Positions 17,887 through 27,296 of a stretch of DNA of 64,000 bases are shown piece after piece. The notes under the pieces are model-generated. The model worked only from the letters and a program-made list of their open reading frames with translations. It ran no database searches and was not told where the DNA came from. The translations under genes and the position numbers were made by a program. The stretch lies in assembly GCF_900108085.1 (NCBI RefSeq), contig NZ_FNVR01000023.1, forward strand, positions 1-64,000, read 5' to 3'. Each line of letters starts with the position of its first letter. Position 1 is the stretch's first letter. Origin of the DNA: Algoriphagus boritolerans DSM 17298 = JCM 18970 (GTDB lineage: Bacteria > Bacteroidota > Bacteroidia > Cytophagales > Cyclobacteriaceae).

Positions 17887-18284
17887 GTATCGTGTTTTTT
17901 CTGCCCATACAAACAGGCAAATGGTTTAAGCTGCAAATATGCACAACCGGCCCGCAAAGGAAAAATTTAGGGGAAGAGAATATGGAAATGATATTCGATT
18001 TCTACTCCTATAGCTAAAAAGGATTGGGATTAATCTAATCTTATATGTGTATACGGATGACTGCACGTAGACTATTCCTAACAACATTTGAGGATCAATT
18101 TAGGCAACTCCCCCTTTTTTAAATGGGGCAGGGGGATTTTCTGAATCTCGAAAACGGTCAATATTCAGTAACCAACAGATATGACGATACACATAAAATG
18201 ATAATTTTTTTTCATGATCATCCGCAATGACACCACTAGGCAAATTTAATTAGGAAATCTGAAGTCCAATGTTTGATAGCCTAA
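17887..18284. other. Gene-free stretch upstream of thrS with one G/C hairpin
   Basis: No credible open frame is present. A hairpin with arms TCCCCCT (18109-18115) and AGGGGGA (18130-18136) lies inside a segment of the type CCCCCTTTTTTAAATGGGG, which looks like a decayed repeat. The region next to 17886 should hold the thrS promoter, but no exact TAnnTTTG box was found at a suitable place. Confidence 0.4.
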
Positions 18285-18469
18285 GATCCGAAGGATCGTT
18301 ACAATTCATAACCCCCGGTGTAGCCGGGGGCAAAGTCAAAATAAAAGGAAAGAAGCCCTGAAAGGGTGACGCGTTGAAGTTTCACCCTTTCAGGGCTCAA
18401 AGGAAGGAAATTTTCAATGGCTGCCCTGCACTTCGTACAGGGTCATGAATGGTTTGGCTCCTTCGGAGC
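18285..18469. repeat. Cluster of five consecutive hairpins, non-coding
   Basis: Five inverted repeats follow one another. They are GATCC-GAA-GGATC (18285-18297), CCCCCGG/CCGGGGG (18312-18330), a perfect 16-bp pair starting AGCCCTGAAAGG and ending in its complement (18354-18369 and 18382-18397), CCCTG/CAGGG with a TTC loop (18424-18442), and GCTCC-TTC-GGAGC (18457-18469). No open frame spans them. The layout is like dispersed multi-hairpin elements mobilised by REP-type transposases, but no transposase is near. Confidence 0.55.
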
Positions 18470-18603
18470 TACTTAAGAAGGCTATTTGAGATTTTGTAAA
18501 AATTCCAACTTCATAAATCTTATTCTGCTTTCACTGTAGTGCTGGTGCAATTGCGGATATACATGTTTTTTTTCCTAATGGAATCAAAAAGATTCAACCC
18601 AAC

Positions 18604-19164
18604 TCAAAAACTCTTTCCAAAACTTATTCCTGCCCAATAAGGATCAAAACCCCATCCACCTTTTCCGCCAGTTGGAAAATTGATAACTGGAGTATATCCC
18701 ACGCGGAAAAAAAATCCTCCTTCTGGCTTTTGAAATCTATAGCCAATTCTTACAGGTATGGCCGCATCAAAAACCACTTTATCGATATTCTCAAATGTTT
18801 CCGAATTAAAAGCCAAACTTCTGGTTAAGTAAGAAGTGATTCCCATTCCCAATTCCAGATGATGGTTTGACTTGCCGAAAAGGGCTGATACCTCTATAGG
18901 AATACTTGGGAGCCAAATTGTCTTTGAGTCAAACTTCTTAGGCCACATAGAAAAACCTGCACTCGCACTTAGCTTTAGTTTCCCTTTTTGATGAAAAATC
19001 TTGCTGTAGTTGACTGCATATCTGCCAGAACTTCCGCCGACTTCAATATAAACAGCATTTTTTGCGGTGAAGGTTTCGGGTTCGGTCTGAGCAAAAGTGA
19101 ATTGAGATAATGTCAGGAAAACTAGAAAAAATCCGATGAGCACTGGTTTGGAAGAGAATTTCAT
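18604..19164 (-). CDS. Secreted protein, probable outer-membrane beta-barrel
   Basis: The 186-residue product begins with a signal peptide (K-P-V-L-I-G-F-F-L-V-F-L then T-F-A-Q). The remainder alternates aromatic and polar residues (for example Y-A-V-N-Y-S-K-I-F, P-V-R-I-G-Y-R-F, F-F-R-V-G-Y-T-P-V-I) and ends with a terminal Phe (G-I-S-F-G-K-S-F), as expected for a small outer-membrane barrel. I do not recognise a specific family. It stands alone between the hairpin cluster and the DUF5686 gene. Confidence 0.65.
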   Translation of the reverse strand: MKFSSKPVLIGFFLVFLTLSQFTFAQTEPETFTAKNAVYIEVGGSSGRYAVNYSKIFHQKGKLKLSASAGFSMWPKKFDSKTIWLPSIPIEVSALFGKSNHHLELGMGITSYLTRSLAFNSETFENIDKVVFDAAIPVRIGYRFQKPEGGFFFRVGYTPVINFPTGGKGGWGFDPYWAGISFGKSF

Positions 19165-19330
19165 GTTAAAATGGGTTTTAATTAATTCTGGTCTCTTTTG
19201 TCCTAAGCAATTGATATCCTGAAATATATCCTAAGTCAGATAAACTTTTTAGACGCTTAATTTCCCTTTAAATTAAAGTTTTTTTTTAACACAAATACTT
19301 AGTCGAAAGAAATTGAATTTTATTCCAAAA

Positions 19331-21808
19331 TCACAAAATAAACTGCGCACTAACCTTTACATGAAACGGTTTAGCTCCCGGGTTATCCAAATAAGTCATC
19401 CTGTGGAAAAAGTCAACTCGGAAAAACTTGAAGATATTTTCAACTCCATAGCCCAATTCCAGGAAAGGCGTCCCAAAATCCAAGCGACCAAAGGAATTCA
19501 ATGGATTTCCCACCGGATCTACTGTCGGAATATTAGCAAGATTCCGATCCGACACGGACCCCCAAAGTGCATTTACATTCCCTACAAGTCTCCACTTTAA
19601 TTTCTGAATCAAGGGAATCGAATTGAGCAAAAATCCCTCAAAGGACTGTCTGTACCGAATGCTGAAATATCGATCAGAAGTGAATTCGGTGAAGTTCATC
19701 GTGTTAAATGCCGCCGTGGTGTAAAACAAGGTCTCATTTCCCAAGTGATTTTTCAGAATTGGGTAAGGAACTTCTCCAAAAATTTTCCCCGCATCCAATT
19801 CATATCTTCCCACTCCAAACAGCCCCAAATTAATCCTGTGGTAGACATACAAACTGAGCTTTTGATAATCCAAATCTCCCCCCAGCAAATCCATTCCTCT
19901 TGCGTAGTTTACTTCAAAAATCGGCCATTTCACCGAACCTAAAGACGCCCTCTCATTATCGTTAATTATGATGATTTCATCCCTTCCGTATCGGATTCCT
20001 GCCCGGATTTCAGTGGTGGCAAAATTGGATTTGTACTCTCTTGTATCTTTATCCAAAAAGTAAAAATCAAAGAGCGGATCAAATTGACTAAGATTCAATC
20101 CACCTTTCATCAAGAATCCTTTAAAAAATTCCCGCTGAATGTTCAATCCATGATTGGAGCTGAAATAAGGACTCCTCAAAGTACCGAATCTACTGGCGGC
20201 CAAGAAGATACTGTTACCTTGAAGATTTGACATCTCCAATCCCACCTGATCAATTTCTCGGGAGGAATAGGCCTGAATTGTCGTCCAACGTGCACGATCC
20301 AGAATCCGAGTCACTGAAGCTGAATACTTCCATTCCTCATCCTGAAAACCATAGGCTCCATAAGCTTTCAACTCCCATTTTTTAGAGAACTTGTAATTGG
20401 TTCGCAAACCCATTCCCAGCCTCACTCCTTCCACATTATTGTAATTGAAGAATTCAGGCCAGGGACCAAAATCAAGTTTGCCTATCTGCTTATATCCTGT
20501 GGCAAAAAACTTTAATCCTTCGGAATAAAATTTGATGATTGGGATATTTTTCAAGGTATCCACCATCTGGAGCACAGCCAGTTCTTCTACACTTAAAGGA
20601 TCAGGTCGATATTTCTCCCAAAAGTCTGACTCAACTATGCCGTAATCGGGTTTTAATTCCACAGCCTGATTGAAAAACTTCGTTTCCATCGGGTCGTTGA
20701 CCAAGATGCTGTCCGTCACGGTATAAAACTTTGCCAAAAGTCCTGGGGTGTTGTCACTCACTTGTGCGATTTTGATCAGCACGCGCGTTTTGGAAGGAAT
20801 CAAGGGACCGGCTGGCGTAGGAATCAATTCCTGTTGGATTTTGATTCGATCCACAAAGTTGAGGTTAGCCTCTTTGGGAATCGTCAAATCGACCTGTTTG
20901 AGCGAATAGTCAGCCTTTTTGATCCAAATGAATCCTGTGAAGGCCAAATCCTGCTCTCTTCGAGGATAAACTTGGAGCTTGTAAGTAGTGTCCTGACCTA
21001 TCAAAACTGAATCCAGCAGATCATAGTCGTAGTATGTCTTCCAACCGTCAGAAATCGGAGAAATAAAATCCTTGTTCAGAATCGGGAGCCAGTTTTTGTA
21101 AAAATTGTATTCCTGAAAGACCGAACCTGTAATCTGGGAAGTGGTCGATCCATCAGTGATTCCAACTCCGGTTACTTTCGATTTTTCAATGACTTCCTTC
21201 TTCAGTTCAGGATTATTTCGGTAATAGAATTTGGAAAAAGTCTCGGAAAAAAACACCGGAAGTATTTTTTCGCCTTCATCGTCAGTCAATTGCTTGATGC
21301 TGTCAAGTACCGAAGTTACTTTCTGAACTGACCTTCGCTGACGAAAATCCTCCGAGAGGTTATCGATGTCGATTTCTATTTTGGTGTAGTTTTTTGTTTC
21401 GTATGCTTCAAGGCTTCTTTTGTCAAAGTTTTTTCGGCGGTCAGAGGCCCTTCGGATAATTTCAAATGCAGGGTTTTCCCCTGCTTCAAATACAAAAGCT
21501 TCCAACTCGAAGGATTCCGGTCGCAACTGAAAGTTAACCGTTTGATCTGGGTCTTTCCTCAAAGCTTTCGTTTGCCTGATATACCCCAGATAACTGACTG
21601 TAATACTGTCAGAAATTGCGCTGGGGCTTAAAAAGTAATTTCCTTCAAAATCAGTGGTAATTCCAGTCGTGGTACCTTTTAAGATCACATTCGCAAAAGG
21701 AATTGGATCACCTGTTTCTGCATCTGTTACTTTTCCTTTGATGGTAAATTGGGCCCAGACTGAAGTAGAAAAAAGGAAAAAACCTGTAAAAAGAAGGTAT
21801 CGAAGCAT
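19331..21808 (-). CDS. DUF5686 protein with N-terminal carboxypeptidase-regulatory-like domain
   Basis: The 825-residue protein has a signal peptide (L-L-F-T-G-F-F-L-F-S-T-S-V-W-A-Q). A CarboxypepD_reg-like/CNA-B-type beta-sandwich follows at about 20-100 (I-K-G-K-V-T-D-A-E-T-G-D-P-I-P-F-A-N-V). A long DUF5686 region runs to the C-terminus, whose last half is rich in aromatic beta-strands and ends in F-I-L, consistent with an outer-membrane barrel. The family is typical of Bacteroidetes; its role is unknown. ATG 21808 is chosen because the signal peptide starts there; the frame is open about 100 codons further upstream without meaningful sequence. It is divergent from lhgO. Confidence 0.82.
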   Translation of the reverse strand: MLRYLLFTGFFLFSTSVWAQFTIKGKVTDAETGDPIPFANVILKGTTTGITTDFEGNYFLSPSAISDSITVSYLGYIRQTKALRKDPDQTVNFQLRPESFELEAFVFEAGENPAFEIIRRASDRRKNFDKRSLEAYETKNYTKIEIDIDNLSEDFRQRRSVQKVTSVLDSIKQLTDDEGEKILPVFFSETFSKFYYRNNPELKKEVIEKSKVTGVGITDGSTTSQITGSVFQEYNFYKNWLPILNKDFISPISDGWKTYYDYDLLDSVLIGQDTTYKLQVYPRREQDLAFTGFIWIKKADYSLKQVDLTIPKEANLNFVDRIKIQQELIPTPAGPLIPSKTRVLIKIAQVSDNTPGLLAKFYTVTDSILVNDPMETKFFNQAVELKPDYGIVESDFWEKYRPDPLSVEELAVLQMVDTLKNIPIIKFYSEGLKFFATGYKQIGKLDFGPWPEFFNYNNVEGVRLGMGLRTNYKFSKKWELKAYGAYGFQDEEWKYSASVTRILDRARWTTIQAYSSREIDQVGLEMSNLQGNSIFLAASRFGTLRSPYFSSNHGLNIQREFFKGFLMKGGLNLSQFDPLFDFYFLDKDTREYKSNFATTEIRAGIRYGRDEIIIINDNERASLGSVKWPIFEVNYARGMDLLGGDLDYQKLSLYVYHRINLGLFGVGRYELDAGKIFGEVPYPILKNHLGNETLFYTTAAFNTMNFTEFTSDRYFSIRYRQSFEGFLLNSIPLIQKLKWRLVGNVNALWGSVSDRNLANIPTVDPVGNPLNSFGRLDFGTPFLELGYGVENIFKFFRVDFFHRMTYLDNPGAKPFHVKVSAQFIL

Positions 21809-21949
21809 TGAAGGAATTTTCACAAGAAGGATAAAACTGTCGCAAGTTAAATTCATTCCGATTACTGTTGGTTCGTTTGAAGTGCTAATTTTTAAAAAAT
21901 CAGGATTTATTCTGAAGTCAAGACGCTCCAGGAATCTCATTTCGTCCTG

Positions 21950-21957
21950 TATATTTG
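21950..21957 (+). promoter_or_regulatory. Candidate -7 box of lhgO
   Basis: TATATTTG matches TAnnTTTG exactly and lies 20 bases before the ATG. No TTG is seen at the preferred upstream distance. Confidence 0.4.
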
Positions 21958-21976
21958 AACCCAAAATGGTTTTGAA

Positions 21977-23179
21977 ATGACATACGACGTAGTGATAGTA
22001 GGTGGTGGCATTGTAGGTTTGGCCACTGGTTTGAAAATCCAAAAAGCACGTCCAGACTTGAAAATCGCCATCTTGGAGAAAGAAGATCAGCTGGCAAAAC
22101 ACCAAACCGCCAATAACTCAGGCGTGATACATTCAGGGCTTTACTACAAGCCAGGCTCGCTCAAAGCCACCAATTGCATCAACGGATATCATGAACTGAT
22201 TCAATTTTGCACCGAGGAGAAAATCCCGTTTGAAATCACCGGAAAAGTAGTCGTGGCTACGAAGGAGGAACAGAAACCTTTGCTAAAAACGCTTTTTGAC
22301 CGAGGCCTTCAAAATGGGCTTGTAGGGACCCGATATATCAGTTTGGAAGAGCTAAAGGAATACGAGCCGCACTGTGCCGGTGTCGCTGCGATCCATGTTC
22401 CCCAGACAGGAATTGTTGATTATTTTCAGGTGGCTTTGGCTTATGGACGGAAAATCATTCAAGCCGGAGGGGCGATTTTTTTAAATCATAAAGTATTGGA
22501 AATTAGTCATAAAGATAGTATCAACTACATCGAAACTGCAAATAAAACCTTTGAGTCCAAACTGGTCATTAATTGCGCCGGGCTGTATTCTGACAAAGTA
22601 GCTGAGATGAACGATTCCTCTTTCAATGATGTGAAAATCATTCCTTTCAGAGGAGAATATTTTAAGCTGAAAAAAGAAAAGGAATATTTGGTCAAAAACC
22701 TGATCTACCCGGTACCGGATCCGAATTTCCCATTTCTTGGAGTCCATTTTACCCGAATGATGAAAGGTGGCGTGGAAGCCGGACCAAATGCCGTTTTGGC
22801 TTTCAGAAGAGAGGGCTATAAAAAAAGTCAGATCAACTTAGGCGAACTAGCGGAAACCTTGGCATGGCCCGGTTTTCAAAAAGTGGCAGCCAAGTATTGG
22901 AAAACAGGCTTAGGAGAACTGTATCGCTCCTTTTCCAAAGCTGCATTTACCAAGGCTCTCCAAGAATTGATTCCGGAAATACAGGAAAACGATCTGGTCG
23001 AAGGCGGTGCCGGAGTCCGTGCACAGGCTTGCGATCGAACGGGCGGTTTGTTGGATGATTTTGCGATCAGAGAATCTGACTATTCGATTAATGTCCTAAA
23101 TGCTCCCTCGCCTGCTGCGACGAGTTCGCTTTCCATCGGGGGTACTGTGGCTGAAATGGCAATAAAAAGATTTTTATAA
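21977..23179 (+). CDS. lhgO: L-2-hydroxyglutarate oxidase
   Basis: LhgO is an FAD-dependent enzyme that oxidises L-2-hydroxyglutarate to 2-oxoglutarate and feeds electrons to the respiratory chain or O2. The 400-residue DAO-family protein has the dinucleotide motif V-I-V-G-G-G-I-V-G-L-A-T-G near 5-17 and the family segment H-Q-T-A-N-N-S-G-V-I-H-S-G-L-Y-Y. Later it has I-P-F-R-G-E-Y-F, L-G-V-H-F-T-R, and a C-terminal N-A-P-S-P-A-A-T-S-S-L-S-I-G. These distinguish LhgO from glycerol-3-phosphate or glycine oxidases. The motif set is complete. Confidence 0.9.
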   Translation: MTYDVVIVGGGIVGLATGLKIQKARPDLKIAILEKEDQLAKHQTANNSGVIHSGLYYKPGSLKATNCINGYHELIQFCTEEKIPFEITGKVVVATKEEQKPLLKTLFDRGLQNGLVGTRYISLEELKEYEPHCAGVAAIHVPQTGIVDYFQVALAYGRKIIQAGGAIFLNHKVLEISHKDSINYIETANKTFESKLVINCAGLYSDKVAEMNDSSFNDVKIIPFRGEYFKLKKEKEYLVKNLIYPVPDPNFPFLGVHFTRMMKGGVEAGPNAVLAFRREGYKKSQINLGELAETLAWPGFQKVAAKYWKTGLGELYRSFSKAAFTKALQELIPEIQENDLVEGGAGVRAQACDRTGGLLDDFAIRESDYSINVLNAPSPAATSSLSIGGTVAEMAIKRFL

Positions 23180-23182
23180 AAT

Positions 23183-23542
23183 AGATTCTTTTTCAATTTC
23201 AAGGTGACAGCACTTGCGGGTAAATTGCAAAGAGTGGAATAGACGGCTGCTTTCTTAATTTCCGTTGGCAGGTCAATTCCTTTTTCTCCCAGGTATTTGA
23301 TTGTTTGCTTACCGCCCATACTTATTCCTGATAGGTAGATTCATATGATTATAATTTGATTTTTATTGGTCAGATAGCCTGTCCCGATTTTTCTTCGGGA
23401 GAATCTCGCATGAATTATAATCATCCCAGTGTGTGTAGACTTCTTCCAGTACTTTCCGGAACTAGCTTGGGACTATTGTTTCCAAATGCCCATTAAACAA
23501 ATCGCTCGGTTGACTTCCGTAGGTGCTTGTAAGTATAGGCAT
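23183..23542 (-). pseudogene. Decayed YheT-type alpha/beta-hydrolase
   Basis: On the minus strand from ATG 23542 the frame gives D-L-F-N-G-H-L-E-T-I-V-P-S, a stop (TAG) and F-R-K-V-L-E-E-V-Y. This matches the start of YheT-family hydrolases (x-x-G-H-L-Q-T-I-x-P-S-L-F-R). In another frame near 23340-23190 it gives I-Y-L-S-G-I-S-M-G-G-K-Q-T-I-K-Y-L-G-E-K-G, the nucleophile elbow region (G-x-S-M-G-G), and then an A-V-Y-S-T-L-C-N-L-P-A-S-A block. The two parts should be about 100 residues apart in an intact protein, so an internal deletion, a nonsense codon and a frame change have destroyed the gene. The remnant ends against the lhgO stop. Confidence 0.6.
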
Positions 23543-23652
23543 TGGATAAGTAGGTAAACTTCATCAGAAGTTTATTTTGTGGTAATCACACTTAGGAAAC
23601 GGAGTCTTTATTTTGTTAAGCAAAGTATACCATAGGGTTTAAAATCAGAAAT

Positions 23653-23682
23653 AGGAGCTGCGAGTGTACGCTCCTTTTTTTT
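23653..23682 (+). terminator. Hairpin with T run, + direction
   Basis: AGGAGC (23653-23658) pairs with GCTCCT (23670-23675), followed by a run of T on the + strand. It abuts the stop of the convergent Hpt-like gene and could end + strand transcription from lhgO. Confidence 0.5.
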
Positions 23683-24028
23683 AATTTTTCAGTCGATTGA
23701 CTTCTGCGATTGCAATGACCACTTTTTTTGAAAAATCCTGATAATGAGCGAATGCTGCCTCTCCAAATCCTTGAGATTCGATTATGGTTTTCCCTTCGTT
23801 CAGGCATTCGGTCAAATCATTAAACTCAAACATGGACAGGGTTGGCTTGAGTTTGTGCCGGATTTGTTGGATTTTGACTTCGTCTTTTTCTTCTATTCCT
23901 TCCCGGTATTTAGACTGCAATTCTACCAGTCCATTGTAAATGGCCAACGTTAATTCTTTTCTGAACTCTTCGTCGCCGTCGGCCATTTCCAGAATTCGCA
24001 GATTCAATTCAGGGTAAAAATTACTCAT
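23681..24028 (-). CDS. Hpt-like phosphotransfer domain protein
   Basis: The 115-residue all-helical product looks like a lone histidine phosphotransfer (Hpt) domain. It contains a helix with I-R-H-K-L-K-P-T-L-S-M-F, where His58 is in the position of the phospho-accepting His (pattern H-K-L-K). Helices before and after fit a four-helix bundle. In two-component phosphorelays such proteins carry phosphate between a hybrid kinase and a response regulator; no partner is adjacent. ATG 24028 overlaps the end of the HI0933-type gene by eight bases, so the two are co-transcribed. Confidence 0.7.
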   Translation of the reverse strand: MSNFYPELNLRILEMADGDEEFRKELTLAIYNGLVELQSKYREGIEEKDEVKIQQIRHKLKPTLSMFEFNDLTECLNEGKTIIESQGFGEAAFAHYQDFSKKVVIAIAEVNRLKN

Positions 24029-25238
24029 GTATGTGTTGATAAGTAGACTTACCGGCAAGAAATCCAGTCGACCAAGCTGCCTGGAAATTAAAGCCTCCAG
24101 TTATACCATCACTATTCAAGACTTCTCCGGCAAAGTATAGGTTTGGGTGAAATAAACTTTGCATGGTTTCCGGATCTACCTCTTCCAAAAGAATGCCACC
24201 GGCGGTGACAAATTCCTCTTTGAAAGTGGTTTTCCCGTTGACCTCCAAAATATAGCAAAAAAGGCTTTGAACCAGTCTATTCAATTGTTTTTTTGGCAAA
24301 TTTCCATAAAGTTGATTTTTTTCTACCTCTGATTTGAAGCAAAAATGCTCCCAGAGCCTGGATGGCATATCGAACAGGGCGTGAGAATAAACCTTTCGAC
24401 TGGGGTGGGCTTTTCCATAATTATTGAGTTGCGAGAAGTAGTCCTGTTCTCCAAGATTCCCATTCCAGTTGATGATCGCACGGGATTGATACTGGTGCTC
24501 ATGTAGCCATTCCGCACCAAAGGCAGATAATTTTAATACTGCAGGTCCGCTGACTCCCCAATGGGTAATCAATACCGGACCTCGATAATTGAGTTTCGTT
24601 CCTTCTATTTTGACGTGACCATCACTGACAGCTACCCCCATCAATTCCCGTATCGGCTCTTTGGGAGTATTGAAAGTAAACAATGAAGGAATAGGATCTT
24701 TTATATTGTGCTTTAGTGATTTAAGAAAATTATAACCTTCAGATTTTGGGTGGCCACCTGTAGCTACCACCACTGCATCGGCACGGTAAACGCCCTTATC
24801 TGTAATTAATTCATAGCCTACTTTGGTCGGATTCAGTTCTTTGATTCCTGTGGAAGTCTGAATTCTGATTTGAAGTTTTTCAGCCTCTGAAAGTAAAACC
24901 TCTATGATGGATTGGGAGGAATCCGATACCGGAAAAACACGACCGTCCGATTCTACTTTCAATTGAACTCCTCTAGACTCAAACCACTCAAACGTATCGT
25001 TAATTGAAAAATAGCGGAAAACCCGTTTGAGGAACTTTTCGCCGCGTGGATAATTCTTTACCAATTTGGAAATCTCCATGGGTCGATGGGTGACATTGCA
25101 TCTGCCTCCGCCGGAGACTTTTACTTTGGAAAGAAGCTTGGGGCTTTTTTCAAAAATTGTAACTTCTCTACCATTTCCACTGGCATGAATCGCTGCAAAA
25201 AAACCTGCCGCTCCACCTCCTATTACAGCGATTTTCAA
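24021..25238 (-). CDS. HI0933/BaiN-type FAD-dependent oxidoreductase
   Basis: The 405-residue flavoprotein begins with the FAD-binding motif I-A-V-I-G-G-G-A-A-G-F-F-A-A and shows the family hallmark S-G-G-G-R-C-N-V-T-H near 45. A second glycine-rich V-V-V-A-T-G-G and the C-terminal G-E-V-L-N-S-D-G-I-T-G-G-F-N-F-Q-A-A-W-S-T-G are also typical. The substrate of most HI0933 proteins is unknown; BaiN members act on bile-acid derivatives, which is unlikely to be inferable here. It shares an overlap with the Hpt-like gene downstream. Confidence 0.88.
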   Translation of the reverse strand: MKIAVIGGGAAGFFAAIHASGNGREVTIFEKSPKLLSKVKVSGGGRCNVTHRPMEISKLVKNYPRGEKFLKRVFRYFSINDTFEWFESRGVQLKVESDGRVFPVSDSSQSIIEVLLSEAEKLQIRIQTSTGIKELNPTKVGYELITDKGVYRADAVVVATGGHPKSEGYNFLKSLKHNIKDPIPSLFTFNTPKEPIRELMGVAVSDGHVKIEGTKLNYRGPVLITHWGVSGPAVLKLSAFGAEWLHEHQYQSRAIINWNGNLGEQDYFSQLNNYGKAHPSRKVYSHALFDMPSRLWEHFCFKSEVEKNQLYGNLPKKQLNRLVQSLFCYILEVNGKTTFKEEFVTAGGILLEEVDPETMQSLFHPNLYFAGEVLNSDGITGGFNFQAAWSTGFLAGKSTYQHIHE

Positions 25239-25272
25239 AGGATATAAATAATTTAATATCAGAAACTTACTA

Positions 25273-26808
25273 TTACCTTCTTTTACCCATAAATGAACCC
25301 AAAATCCCTCTGGCTAATTCACGAAAAAGAGTTCTTCCGACTTGACGGACCATGGTGTTTTTACTCAGCTCCTCGATAAATGATTCATCCTGTTTTGTTC
25401 GGGATGCCGTTCTCTGAGCAGGTCCGGGAAGCGGCACATGTTCTTGTTCTTTTTGAACGAGTTCCATCTTTTTTTCGAGAATTTCAAAAGCACTGTCATG
25501 ATCCAATTCCTGATTGTATTTTGAAGCAAGCTGGGAGTTTGCAACCAATTCCTTGATTTCTGATTCTTCAAGAATGTCCATTCTGGTAATGGGAGCCCGA
25601 ATCAAAGTATGTGCAAGTGGTGTAGGAATTCCTTTTTCATTCAATGCAGTAACCAAAGCTTCCCCTATTCCCATTGCTGTTAACACATCGGAAGTTTTAT
25701 AAAAGGGTGAATCGGGATAGTTTTCTGCTGTTTTGGTAATGGCTTTCCGGTCTTTGGCAGTGAAAGCACGAAGGGCATGCTGAACTTTGAGACCCAGCTG
25801 CCCCAAAACACTGTCAGGAACATCAGTTGGAGTTTGAGTGCAGAAAAATACGCCCACTCCTTTGGATCGGATAAGCTTGATGATGGCCTCAATCTTATCC
25901 AGGAGATCTTTGGAGGCATTGGAAAATACCAAATGCGCCTCATCGATAAAAAGACACAATTTGGGTTGATCTGAGTCACCTTGTTCCGGAAATGTTTCGT
26001 AAATCTCAGAAAGCAAACTCAGCATAAAAGTGGAAAAGAGCTTGGGTTTACTTTGAATATCTGTCAGTCTGATGATAGAGATTACGCCCTTCCCTTCCTT
26101 TGTCCGGGCCAAATCCTCCACTTCAAACGACCGTTCCCCAAAAAAGCGATCTGCTCCTTGCTGCTCCAATTCGATGATCTTACGCATAATCGTGTTCACA
26201 GAGGCCGGGGAAACCTGTCCAAACTCTTTGGTAATGGCTTCTTTGCCTTCGTTTGAAACGAATTGGAGGACACGCTTAAAATCCTTCAAATCCAATAAGG
26301 GCAAATGATGCAAATCACAATACCTGAATACCAAGGCCACGACGCCTCGCTGTGTATCATTTAGCTCAAGAATCTGCGAAATCAAAACCGGTCCAAATTC
26401 GGAAACTGTCGCTCTGAGCCGAACTCCCTTTTCATTGGAAATGGTCATCAGCTCAACGGGTAGACCCTGTGGAGTGTATTCTACACCGATGGTGGCGGAG
26501 CGTTTCAGAATAAAATCATTTGCTTCTCCCGGCATGGCGAGTCCCGAAAGATCCCCTTTTAAGTCCATAAGCACAGAGGGTACACCTTTTAATGAAAGTT
26601 GTTCAGCAATGACCTGAAGGGTTTTGGTCTTACCGGTACCTGTAGCACCTGCTATCAAACCATGCCGATTCATGGTTTTCAATGGAATTTTAACAGGGCA
26701 ATTGGAAACTGCTTCGCCATCTAAAATACCTGTACCTAGGATTAAGAAATCCTTTTTGAAAATCTGACCTTCAGTCAGCAGGGTCTTGAATTGGTCAATC
26801 TTGCTCAT
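25273..26808 (-). CDS. HerA-like ATPase, DUF853 family
   Basis: The 511-residue protein is a P-loop ATPase of the DUF853/HerA-C-terminal family. Walker A is G-A-T-G-T-G-K-T-K-T-L (about 54-64), Walker B is L-C-L-F-I-D-E-A-H-L-V-F (near 286-297), and C-T-Q-T-P-T-D-V-P follows as sensor region. D-L-K-G-D-L-S-G-L-A-M-P-G is a family hallmark. The C-terminus is charged and ends G-S-F-M-G-K-R-R. HerA proteins translocate DNA with NurA; DUF853 members occur without NurA and their role is unproven. A terminator separates it from the DUF4332 gene. Confidence 0.88.
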   Translation of the reverse strand: MSKIDQFKTLLTEGQIFKKDFLILGTGILDGEAVSNCPVKIPLKTMNRHGLIAGATGTGKTKTLQVIAEQLSLKGVPSVLMDLKGDLSGLAMPGEANDFILKRSATIGVEYTPQGLPVELMTISNEKGVRLRATVSEFGPVLISQILELNDTQRGVVALVFRYCDLHHLPLLDLKDFKRVLQFVSNEGKEAITKEFGQVSPASVNTIMRKIIELEQQGADRFFGERSFEVEDLARTKEGKGVISIIRLTDIQSKPKLFSTFMLSLLSEIYETFPEQGDSDQPKLCLFIDEAHLVFSNASKDLLDKIEAIIKLIRSKGVGVFFCTQTPTDVPDSVLGQLGLKVQHALRAFTAKDRKAITKTAENYPDSPFYKTSDVLTAMGIGEALVTALNEKGIPTPLAHTLIRAPITRMDILEESEIKELVANSQLASKYNQELDHDSAFEILEKKMELVQKEQEHVPLPGPAQRTASRTKQDESFIEELSKNTMVRQVGRTLFRELARGILGSFMGKRR

Positions 26809-26832
26809 GGGAAAAGTTTTGAAAATCCAAAC

Positions 26833-26863
26833 TACAAAAAAACCTTGAGCTGCCTCAAGGTTT
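26833..26863 (-). terminator. Terminator of the DUF4332 gene
   Basis: A perfect 10-bp stem AAACCTTGAG / CTCAAGGTTT with a four-base loop is followed, in the minus direction, by a T run. Confidence 0.8.
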
Positions 26864-26888
26864 AAGTGATGTTTTGGACTGGTATTTA

Positions 26889-27296
26889 TTAATGTGTCAC
26901 TACAGGATCCAAAGACTTCGCCTGAGAAATAAAATCCTCAATTTTGGATAGTGGCGGAACCACTTTGGTTAGTCCTTTTTCTTCCTGGGTTTTAGTCAAT
27001 GCGGCGTGTAGATTTTCAGGATTTCTGGTTCTCAATTCCTTCACAGTATCCACTCCGGTAGCTTTTAGAAGTTCCGCAAATTGGCTTCCAATGCCATTGA
27101 TTCGGAAAAGGTCTGCCATATTTACCCAATCCAAAATTTTTCCTTCATCAATACCAGATGCTTCAGCTATTGCTTTTCTACCTGCTTTTGAAGCGCCTTT
27201 TTCTAAAAGGCCTTCTACTGTGGTGACTCCTGCATCAGCAAGTTTTCCCTTGAAAACTTCACCGATTCCTTCGATCATTGAGATGGTTTTTCCCAT
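26889..27296 (-). CDS. DUF4332 helix-hairpin-helix protein
   Basis: The 135-residue protein contains two helix-hairpin-helix-like units: I-E-G-I-G-E-V-F-K-G-K-L-A-D-A-G-V near the start and I-N-G-I-G-S-Q-F-A-E-L-L-K-A-T-G-V-D-T-V in the middle. This pattern is the DUF4332 family, related to DNA-binding HhH proteins. Function is unknown; DNA binding is plausible. It has its own terminator and stands as a single-gene unit. Confidence 0.8.
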   Translation of the reverse strand: MGKTISMIEGIGEVFKGKLADAGVTTVEGLLEKGASKAGRKAIAEASGIDEGKILDWVNMADLFRINGIGSQFAELLKATGVDTVKELRTRNPENLHAALTKTQEEKGLTKVVPPLSKIEDFISQAKSLDPVVTH

